Shown piece after piece: positions 1 through 5,693 of a stretch of DNA of 7,856 nt (positions are counted from its first letter, which is position 1; each line of letters begins with the position of its first letter). The position numbers and the translations under genes were made by a program. The DNA lies in NCBI GenBank assembly GCA_021828245.1, contig JAKASC010000108.1:1-7856 (forward strand), in the 5' to 3' direction. The stretch is from Acidobacteriota bacterium (GTDB lineage: Bacteria; Acidobacteriota; Terriglobia; UBA7540). The notes under the pieces were generated by a model that did not search any database, was not told the DNA's origin, and saw only the letters and a list, made by a program, of their open reading frames with translations.

Positions 1-887
1 AACCGCGCTGCGCGCGCCGACCGAAGCTGCTGGGCGGCAATTCGAGCCTCCAGGTTGGCATCCTGAACGGCGCGGGTCTTTGAAATATCCATGCTGCTCG
101 GCAGCGGGGACAGCGGATAGGTGGCCAGATAACGTTCCAGGGCCCGCGTGTCAAAGGCCGTGTCCGCCGCAAAGCCTCCCAGCCGCCGAAGCAGTTGGCT
201 CCAGAGGCGCAAGCCATCACGGTCATTCCCTAAAGAGGCTTCGGCGGCCTCATATTGAGAGATGCCGGCGAGGGCCTCGGCGGGCGTGACCTTGCCGACT
301 TTGGCTTGAGCGGAGAGCGCCCGCGCGGCCCGATGCGCGATCTGGGCGTATTCTTCAAGATCGCGCTGCATGATTTGCCCTTGGGCAAGTCGAAGAAAAT
401 AAAGGGCAGCTTGGTACGCCGCATCCTGGCGCGCTCGCCCTTGACCAACCCGTGACTTGTCAGCCTTTAATCGGGCGGTTTCGATGGTCGCCGCCGTCTC
501 GCCGCCGTCGTACAAATCATCTTCGAGGCTGGCGCCGGGGATAACGTATGGGCGGCTCAAGGAGAGACTCGCCAGGCGCGAGCGGGTGCGAGGGTCGGTC
601 ACCGCGACGGGGACAAGTCCGGTGAGAAGAACGTTGGCAAGGTCGTCCACGCTTTTTCCCACGCCGGTCCCGGTTGTGAGATCGAGCTTGGGGAGCCGCT
701 TGGACTCCGCGCGCCGCGTCTCGGTTTGGGCGGCCTTGAGTTCCGCTTGGCGGGCTAAAACGCCGGGGTCGCTGGCCACCACCCGGCGCACCACCGAGCT
801 GAGCGGTAGAAGGTTTTGCTGGGCCCGCAATGGCCACGACGCCACGAAGCAGAAAACCAACAGCCAACCTGCTCGCTTGACCATCAT
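1..887 (-). CDS. TolC-like outer membrane efflux protein, C-terminus cut by window edge
   Basis: Reading from the ATG at 887, the frame stays open for about 295 codons to the left edge, so the C-terminal part is missing. The N-terminus is a signal peptide: Lys4 and Arg5, a hydrophobic core (residues 6-20), then LRA before Gln23, a likely signal peptidase I site after Ala22. The mature start has the usual TolC-family pattern: DPGVLARQAELKAA (40-53) followed by ...RLPKLDLTTGTG (64-75), then an LYDGGETATIETA stretch before long Ala/Gln-rich amphipathic helices. TolC-family proteins are trimeric outer-membrane channels that export drugs, proteins or small molecules with an inner-membrane pump and a periplasmic adaptor. 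No pump or adaptor is visible here; they may lie beyond the left edge. The first of two adjacent ATGs is chosen because AGGAGAG sits 8 nt upstream. It follows the LytTR regulator by 147 nt on the same strand. The substrate is unknown. Confidence 0.85.
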   Translation of the reverse strand, partial: MMVKRAGWLLVFCFVASWPLRAQQNLLPLSSVVRRVVASDPGVLARQAELKAAQTETRRAESKRLPKLDLTTGTGVGKSVDDLANVLLTGLVPVAVTDPRTRSRLASLSLSRPYVIPGASLEDDLYDGGETAATIETARLKADKSRVGQGRARQDAAYQAALYFLRLAQGQIMQRDLEEYAQIAHRAARALSAQAKVGKVTPAEALAGISQYEAAEASLGNDRDGLRLWSQLLRRLGGFAADTAFDTRALERYLATYPLSPLPSSMDISKTRAVQDANLEARIAAQQLRSARAAR

Positions 888-895
888 TGCAAATT

Positions 896-902
896 CTCTC
901 CT
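896..902 (-). promoter_or_regulatory. Ribosome binding site of the TolC-like gene
   Basis: The minus strand reads AGGAGAG, 8 nt before the ATG at 887 and 11 nt before the second ATG at 884. The spacing favours the first ATG as start. Confidence 0.6.
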
Positions 903-1034
903 GGCTAATGATTGACTAAACGCTGCGGCGCTCCTCCGCGCGGCCCTCGCACCTTGACGACCAGGCTTGCTCAGGAGGCTCGCCGCGCCGATTGAACTCG
1001 AAATCCTGGGTCATCGCGGGGGCATGGAGGCGTC

Positions 1035-1808
1035 CTAGAGATTCAGCAGTTCGCGCAACTTGCGCGTTTGATTGCGGCTGACGGGAATCTCGGTCTGCTT
1101 CCGATCCTCCATCTTGAGTTGGTAGGAGCTTTTGAACCAGGGCATCACTTCTTTGATGCGGTTGATGTTGATGAGATGCGAACGCCGGATGCGCCAGAAA
1201 ATTCTGGGATCGAGCGCTCCTTGAAGCTCTTCTAAGGTGCGGAAATTCGACTGACCTTCCAGATGAGTCGTCACAATGTTAATGACTCCGCCCTGGATGT
1301 TGGCATAAACGATGTCGGAGGCATCCACCAGCACCAAACGGCCGTTCGTCTTGATCACAATTTTGCCTGACGTGGAGGGCGGACGCTCAGCCAACATCTG
1401 GACCAAGCGATCCAATTTCTGCGAAGCCGACTCCGATTCCGCGATCAGGCGGCGAACTCGGTCCAGCGCCGTTTCGAGGCGACTCTTTTCAATCGGCTTC
1501 AGCAAATAATCGAGCGCGTTCACTTCAAACGCCCGGACGGCGTATTGGTCATAAGCGGTTGAAAAGATAAAGAACGGCAGAGTGAGCTTCTTTTCCAACA
1601 CACGCTTGATGACGCCGAATCCGTCGAGCCCCGGCATTTCGACGTCCAGGAAGACCAGTTGTGGTCCCAGCTCGCGAATGAGGTTGACCGCCTCAAGACC
1701 ATTTTTGCCTTGCCCGATGACGTTGATATCCGGAACCTGGCGGAGGAGAAATGCCAACTCGTCGCGCGCCGGCTGCTCGTCATCCACAATCAGGGCAGAA
1801 ATTTTCAT
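1035..1808 (-). CDS. LytTR-family response regulator (LytR/AlgR/BtsR type)
   Basis: A 257-residue DNA-binding response regulator. The receiver domain (about 1-120) has the acidic pocket D9/D10, phospho-acceptor D55 in LVFLDVEMPG, the conserved Thr/Ser switch at S83-T84 and Lys104 in YLLKPI. A linker of about 30 residues follows, then a LytTR domain (about 150-250) with the typical order: a VIKTNGRLVLVDASDIVYA strand region, an FRTLEEL helix, FWRIRRSHLININRI, and the final IPVSRNQTRKLREL. LytTR domains bind DNA through beta-strand loops and usually act as promoter-binding activators. The frame is open up to an ATG at 1925, but MKISALIVDDE at 1808 is the normal receiver start, with AAGG 8 nt upstream, so the extra 39 residues are left out. 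No histidine kinase gene is next to it, although LytTR regulators are often paired with a LytS/YehU-type kinase. The TolC-like gene lies downstream on the same strand and is a plausible target or operon partner (inference). Confidence 0.93.
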   Translation of the reverse strand: MKISALIVDDEQPARDELAFLLRQVPDINVIGQGKNGLEAVNLIRELGPQLVFLDVEMPGLDGFGVIKRVLEKKLTLPFFIFSTAYDQYAVRAFEVNALDYLLKPIEKSRLETALDRVRRLIAESESASQKLDRLVQMLAERPPSTSGKIVIKTNGRLVLVDASDIVYANIQGGVINIVTTHLEGQSNFRTLEELQGALDPRIFWRIRRSHLININRIKEVMPWFKSSYQLKMEDRKQTEIPVSRNQTRKLRELLNL

Positions 1809-2160
1809 TCCCTCAGCCTTCGGGGGCTCCGTGTGAAGACGCCATGCGTAGGGGGCGGTTTTGGGCACGAGGTTCGCCTCCTCCCCATGAAGATCTGGAT
1901 GCTGGAAGGCTGCCTCACCCTCCAAAGTTCCCTAGGGTTTGCACCACAACCTCTTCAGCATCCTCCTCAGTAAGTATATCAGCACCGCACGCTCCAAGAG
2001 CCACGGGAATAAAGTTTAGGGTGGCCGTGGCGAGACAACCAGTGCCGTCGGGTGAGGTCGCCACTGAAACTCGGCGACTCAGGGCGTTTCCCAACTCTCG
2101 CGTCTGTTCCGGTTGCTCGACCGGTCCCTTACAACTTCTTGTGGAAACTCGACCCACCCC
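1809..2160. other. Region without a convincing gene
   Basis: About 350 nt between the LytTR start and the integrase remnant. It must hold the promoter of the regulator, but I could not pick a clear -35/-10 or -24/-12 pair. A minus-strand frame is open from 2346 to 1915 (143 codons) and a plus-strand frame from 1751 to 2200. Neither has a recognisable domain, and each runs antisense over other features. The last 50 or so residues of the minus frame (ending ...ILTEEDAEEVVVQTLGNFGG) look more protein-like than the rest, so a decayed gene or a dispersed repeat is possible. Confidence 0.4.
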
Positions 2161-2420
2161 TTTTGCATCGCTTGGAGATCGCCCGCGGGCAGCCCTCTGA
2201 CATGAAAGGGGCTTCCCCGAACATTGCGGCTGAGGTATCATGATTCGGGGCATTCGGCCGCACTTAAGATGCTCGAAAACGGCGTGGCCATGGCCACAGT
2301 TGTTCAGGTGCTCGGATGGTCGCTTACTACAGCCTCCGGATTGCAAAGCGCTACCGCCATACCCGGCCCGAAGCCCAAAGGCAAGCCTTGGAGGCTATCC
2401 CCACGGCCTTGCCCGAAAAC
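2161..2420 (+). pseudogene. Decayed tyrosine recombinase (phage-type integrase), C-terminal fragment
   Basis: Translation shows the C-terminal catalytic part of a tyrosine recombinase in broken form. In the first frame, AWRS (about 2173) and LRLRYHDSGHSAALKMLENG followed by VAMATVVQVLGWS (2227-2319) match the family pattern HDLRHTAA...LENG...VQ.LGHS. After about 2320 the match moves to another frame: RIAKRYRHTRPEAQRQALEAI (about 2337-2402), which corresponds to the segment carrying the catalytic tyrosine (RYxH). There is an in-frame TGA at 2203-2205, a frameshift between about 2315 and 2335, and no N-terminal half. In the HxxR box the expected Arg is Gly (HDSGH), so even an intact frame would lack a key residue. 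The Trp in LGWS at the second His position is a known variant. It lies directly upstream of tRNA-Val and points toward it. Intact relatives insert mobile elements at tRNA genes; this copy is surely dead. Confidence 0.72.
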
Positions 2421-2510
2421 GGCATGGGACAGCCTAAGGGGGCAGGTTTTCGGGAGGGCGAATCCCAAAATCCACCCCAAGTGCCAAGTGTCAATCAGCT
2501 AAGTCCTTGT

Positions 2511-2588
2511 AGGCCCGTAGCTCAGCCCGGTTAGAGCGCTACCTTGACACGGTAGAGGTCAACGGTTCGAGTCCGTTCGGGCCTACCA
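2511..2588 (+). tRNA. tRNA-Val (anticodon GAC)
   Basis: A complete cloverleaf can be folded by eye. The acceptor stem AGGCCCG (2511-2517) pairs with CGGGCCT (2578-2584). The D stem is GCTC (2520-2523) with GAGC (2534-2537). The anticodon stem CTACC (2539-2543) pairs with GGTAG (2551-2555), and its loop TTGACAC places anticodon GAC at 2546-2548. The T stem AACGG (2561-2565) pairs with CCGTT (2573-2577) around loop TTCGAGT. The discriminator is A2585 and CCA is encoded at 2586-2588. It decodes GUC and GUU valine codons. A GH18 gene starts 33 nt downstream on the same strand with no terminator visible in between, and an integrase remnant lies just upstream. Confidence 0.97.
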
Positions 2589-2621
2589 TGCCTTCCCTGT
2601 TGAGGAGTCTGCTACCGAGCC

Positions 2622-4460
2622 TTGAAGCTTGACCCGTCAAGAGCCGTCGCTCATACTGCGCAAGTGCAAATCCGAAGAACAGCGTTGGCGAGCGCGCTTG
2701 CAGGGGTCATTGGGGCGGCAGGGTGGGTCAAGGCGGGCGCACCCGGTCGCTTATTCAATCAGAGTAAACCTCGAGCCGCGCTGGAATCGCAGCAAGTCCG
2801 AACCGTCGTGCTGGCGCTTACTGGGCAACGAATTGCGCCCTCTCAAAGCCTCGGCGCCTTGAAAGCCGGCACATCGCCATCCCATCATCAACCCGCGTTC
2901 CAAGCGCTGTTCTACATGACGCGCGCGCGCCGATCCGTGCAATCATTTGTGACGCACGCGGACAAAATAGACGTGATTGTCCCAACCTGGTACTCAGTGG
3001 ACCGCCGCGGCACCTTGAGCGGAGAGCCGGACGCGGCGGTGCTGAGGGTTGCCAAGGAGCATCACCTCATCGTCATGCCCATCGTTTCCGCGTGGAATTT
3101 TCACCCGGACACTTATCACGCCTTCTTGAACGACCGGATGGCGCGGGCGCGGTTCTCGCGGGCGCTGGTCGCCGAATGCCAGCGTTACGGTTATCAAGGC
3201 TTTCAGATTGATTTTGAGGACATCAACTGGCGCGACCGCAAGGCTCTGACGAGCACGGTGGCCGAAGCGGCAGCGGCACTACACCGTGCCGGTTACAAAC
3301 TTTCCATTGCGACCGTCCCCAACGCCCCCGGCCTTGGCCGCCCGACGGCCTTTGGACAATGGTTCTATCGCCATTGGAGCGGCGCGTATGACCTTGCCGG
3401 CCTGGCGAAATCAGCGGACCTGATTTGCCTGATGACCTACGACGAGCACACGCGGTTCACTCCACCCGGGCCGGTTGCAGGCGCCCCATGGATGGTTCGG
3501 CAATTGAACTACGCGCTGCGCCAAGTACCCAAACAAAAGTTGTCCTTGGGCATTCCCTTGTATGGATATCGTTGGTGGGCGGGAAGGCCGCTCGCTCGTC
3601 AGCGTGGGACCAACCTTTACTATTTACCCAACGTCAGGGCCGCAAGCCTGAGCGCGTCCCAAGCGCTGCGGCTGGCGATGAACCATCACCGCCTGATTCA
3701 ATGGGATCCCATTGATCAAACTTCATGGTTCGACTATGACCGCGATGGGCAGAGGGAATGGGTCTTCTTCACCGACACAAAGACCTTTAGAGCGCGGCTG
3801 AGCCTCGCCAAGCGTCGCGGCCTCGAAGGATTTTGCGCCTGGGTTTTGGGCGAGGAAGACCCGAACATTTGGAAATATCTACCTCGGCGCCAGTCGGAGA
3901 AAGATCCGGCAGGGGCGAGGAGCGAAGGCATCCGGCGGGTGGACTTTCGCCATTTCACCTATTCCTCGGAATGTTGGAAGCGTTACCTGACGGGCTTCGA
4001 TCGGCTTATCACGGTCAAGGGTGGAATTTGGGAAAAGGCAATTCCCGCCATGCCCGGCGCTCACAACATTTTCAAAGTTGAGAGCGTCGCTGATGGGTAT
4101 TTAGCGACCGGCCAGCCCCTTGATGCGGCTGTGCATACCGCGTGCAGCGGGCCCGCCAATTGGCAATATAACGAGGTGTTTGTTTATACCATCTCTTCGC
4201 ACGGCCCTCGGTTGCTCGCACGGCTCGAGCCGCAGGATTGGGGCGCGGGGGAAGAAGACAACGGAAGTTTTTTCCAGGTTACCAAAGTGCGGATGATTCA
4301 CCAGCAGTTGGAAATTAAGTTTTTGGCGGGAGGGTTCCACGCTCGACCGGCGCGCCTCGATACGGCCGTCTTTAAGTGGAAAGACGGCCGGCTTATCCGA
4401 ACCCGGCTGATTCGCTCCCCTTATGTTCCGCAACCGCTCGTGCATTCCTCGCATCGCTAG
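2622..4460 (+). CDS. Secreted GH18 (chitinase-like) glycoside hydrolase with extra C-terminal domain
   Basis: A 612-residue protein. An N-terminal export signal is likely: RR at 18-19, then hydrophobic ALASALAGVIGAAG (21-34). The GH18 barrel covers about 95-422, with FYMTRARRSVQSF...DKIDVIVPTWYSVD (97-127), catalytic motif GFQIDFED (193-200), MTYDEHTR (271-278), LSLGIPLYGYRWW (307-319) and the closing GFCAWVLGEEDPNIW (403-417). In the DGxDxDxE signature only the last Asp and the Glu remain (D197, E199); the earlier Asp positions are Q192 and Q195. E199 should be the general acid. The substrate is probably a GlcNAc-containing polymer such as chitin or peptidoglycan; this is inference, and a non-catalytic role is possible. 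Residues about 438-600 (VDFRHFTYSS...FVYTI...LLARLEP...FKWKDGRL) form a second domain I cannot name. The start is uncertain: TTG 2622 has TGAGGAG 14 nt upstream, and GTG 2664 would begin right before the signal peptide. No ATG is available in frame. Confidence 0.88.
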   Translation: MKLDPSRAVAHTAQVQIRRTALASALAGVIGAAGWVKAGAPGRLFNQSKPRAALESQQVRTVVLALTGQRIAPSQSLGALKAGTSPSHHQPAFQALFYMTRARRSVQSFVTHADKIDVIVPTWYSVDRRGTLSGEPDAAVLRVAKEHHLIVMPIVSAWNFHPDTYHAFLNDRMARARFSRALVAECQRYGYQGFQIDFEDINWRDRKALTSTVAEAAAALHRAGYKLSIATVPNAPGLGRPTAFGQWFYRHWSGAYDLAGLAKSADLICLMTYDEHTRFTPPGPVAGAPWMVRQLNYALRQVPKQKLSLGIPLYGYRWWAGRPLARQRGTNLYYLPNVRAASLSASQALRLAMNHHRLIQWDPIDQTSWFDYDRDGQREWVFFTDTKTFRARLSLAKRRGLEGFCAWVLGEEDPNIWKYLPRRQSEKDPAGARSEGIRRVDFRHFTYSSECWKRYLTGFDRLITVKGGIWEKAIPAMPGAHNIFKVESVADGYLATGQPLDAAVHTACSGPANWQYNEVFVYTISSHGPRLLARLEPQDWGAGEEDNGSFFQVTKVRMIHQQLEIKFLAGGFHARPARLDTAVFKWKDGRLIRTRLIRSPYVPQPLVHSSHR

Positions 4461-4476
4461 TTTCGTCAAACGATGC
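4451..4476. terminator. Weak inverted repeat between convergent genes
   Basis: GCATCG (4451-4456) and CGATGC (4471-4476) can pair around a 14-nt loop that contains the GH18 stop and the radical SAM stop. With only 6 bp and no T-run, it is a poor intrinsic terminator, but it is the only hairpin seen in the 5-bp gap between these convergent genes. Confidence 0.2.
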
Positions 4477-5491
4477 GAAGAAAATTCAGGGCAGACTCCA
4501 CCGCGAGCATGGGGCTGTTCGTGAAAGCGCTGACCTCATACGGGCAGCCAATTTTGCATCCCTTGCAAAAATCCCATAGGGTTGCTTCCTGGGCAATGAT
4601 TTTTTTGACGCGCTCATCGGCAAAAATCTCCTGCAACGGCGCCTGCGACTGGAACAACGTCATGAACGCGCACGGAAGATGAATGGAACCATCCGGCTTC
4701 ATGGAGATCAGCTTGGAGGGATGGCGGCACGGGAAGTCGGGGCCAAAACCGCCGCGGCGATAGAAATCGTAATAGTGGGTGTAGAAGCGGACGTTTTTGG
4801 GATAGGCGGCCCGGAGTTCGCGCAAGGCCAGCTCCACGCGGTCGAGATCGGCCCCGTGCAGCTCGAAGTCGGGCAATAGCTCGCCAGCGCGCATCACGTT
4901 GTGGACGGCTTCAGGATGCAGAACCAGGTCGCGCGCTTTGGCGAATTCGGCCAACGCGGGCAGGTCGGCGAGATTCTCCAGGTTGACGGCGGCGTTGATC
5001 TGCGTGGTGAAAGGCTTGCGCTTGGCCAAAACATAATCGAGATTCTCAAGAATGCGCGGCAAGCCGTCCAAGCCGCGCCGCTTGGCAAAACGCTGAGGGT
5101 TGAGCGAGTCAATGGACACCTCCAGCATATCGAGCCGCGCCACCCCATCAGCGTACTTTTTAATCAACAACCCGTTGGTCGGCATCGAGGTCCACATGCC
5201 TTTGTCGGCAGCGTAAGCAATGTAATCGGAAGTATTCGGGTTTAGCAGAGGCTCGCCGCCGGAAAAGCTGAGGGCGAAAACGCCCAGCTCCGCCATCTCA
5301 TCAATCCGGCGAAAGATGCGCTCACGCTCGGCGCGCGACTTGAGGTCATTGAACTTCCCCGCTTCGCCAAAAATGCAATACTCACAAAACATGTTGCACA
5401 TCAGCGTGGTCTCAAACATCGTCATGTAGGGCAGCTTGAAACCTGACCGGATGTGCTTCCAGGCACATTGGATGATGTAGGAATATTTCAC
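4466..5491 (-). CDS. Radical SAM protein with cysteine-rich (SPASM-like) C-terminus, substrate unknown
   Basis: A 341-residue radical SAM enzyme. The cluster motif C32-x3-C36-x2-C39 (CNMFCEYC) binds the [4Fe-4S] that cleaves S-adenosylmethionine to a 5'-deoxyadenosyl radical. SGGEPLLNP (77-85) is the SAM-binding GGEP box, and MPTNGLLI and LEVSIDSL are the usual later barrel strands. The C-terminal part carries C255 (FPCRHP), C274 (HLPCAF), C309, C312 and C316 (CKGCKIGC), arranged like SPASM/twitch domains that hold extra iron-sulfur clusters. Relatives include PqqE, heme-synthesis AhbC/D, hopanoid HpnH and RiPP-maturing enzymes; I cannot choose between them. No precursor peptide gene is visible beside it. 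The start is GTG at 5491, with GGGGAGG 12 nt upstream; the next in-frame Met (residue 23) is too close to the cluster motif. It lies 202 nt downstream of the NtrC-like regulator on the same strand and ends 5 bp from the convergent GH18 gene. Confidence 0.93.
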   Translation of the reverse strand: MKYSYIIQCAWKHIRSGFKLPYMTMFETTLMCNMFCEYCIFGEAGKFNDLKSRAERERIFRRIDEMAELGVFALSFSGGEPLLNPNTSDYIAYAADKGMWTSMPTNGLLIKKYADGVARLDMLEVSIDSLNPQRFAKRRGLDGLPRILENLDYVLAKRKPFTTQINAAVNLENLADLPALAEFAKARDLVLHPEAVHNVMRAGELLPDFELHGADLDRVELALRELRAAYPKNVRFYTHYYDFYRRGGFGPDFPCRHPSKLISMKPDGSIHLPCAFMTLFQSQAPLQEIFADERVKKIIAQEATLWDFCKGCKIGCPYEVSAFTNSPMLAVESALNFLRIV

Positions 5492-5545
5492 GAAACGCTC
5501 GCGCCTCCCCTGCCGTACGGGTCTCAGAAGACTCGCCTTCTCCTC

Positions 5546-5559
5546 TTAGGATAACCTAA
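5546..5559. promoter_or_regulatory. Short palindrome upstream of the radical SAM gene
   Basis: TTAGG (5546-5550) and CCTAA (5555-5559) form a 5-bp inverted repeat around ATAA, 55 nt before the GTG start at 5491. The size and position would suit an operator or a small 5'-UTR hairpin. No binding protein is known from the sequence. Confidence 0.25.
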
Positions 5560-5564
5560 AAGTG

Positions 5565-5600
5565 GCCTCCGCGCGGATTATTTGAACGCCTCGCGGAGGC
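5565..5600 (-). terminator. Inverted repeat after the NtrC-like gene, possible terminator or operator
   Basis: A perfect 9-bp inverted repeat: GCCTCCGCG (5565-5573) and CGCGGAGGC (5592-5600), loop 18 nt. On the minus strand the stem is followed by CCACTTTTAGG, so it could act as a weak intrinsic terminator 94 nt after the regulator's last codon. The long loop and short T-run are poor for a terminator. An enhancer site for the sigma-54 activator is the alternative, but the arms are wider apart than typical dyads. Confidence 0.35.
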
Positions 5601-5693
5601 ATTCTGTTTTCAGGCGCTTACCTGCACGGGTTCAGAAGGTCACCGCCGACCTTTGCTGGGCCCGTTTCACGGAGCGCCAGAAATGGAGTGGCA

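Noticed and set aside
517..867. Minus-strand frame of 116 codons overlapping the TolC-like gene
   Set aside because: It is an out-of-frame reading of the same DNA. The correct frame starts at 887 and stays open to the edge.
457..915. Plus-strand open frame of 152 codons
   Set aside because: It lies antisense to the TolC-like gene, which has a signal peptide, an RBS and family motifs. The plus frame is Arg/Ser-rich with no domain.
924..1022. Small minus-strand ORF of 32 codons between the LytTR and TolC genes (MTQDFEFNRRG...)
   Set aside because: No ribosome binding site and no recognisable features; chance open frame in GC-rich DNA.
1809..1925. N-terminal extension of the LytTR regulator to an ATG at 1925
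   Set aside because: The receiver domain starts at MKISALIVDDE; the 39 extra residues have no receiver or signal-peptide character.
2477..2490. Tandem 7-mer CCAAGTG x2 upstream of the tRNA
   Set aside because: Only two short copies; not enough for an attachment site or array.
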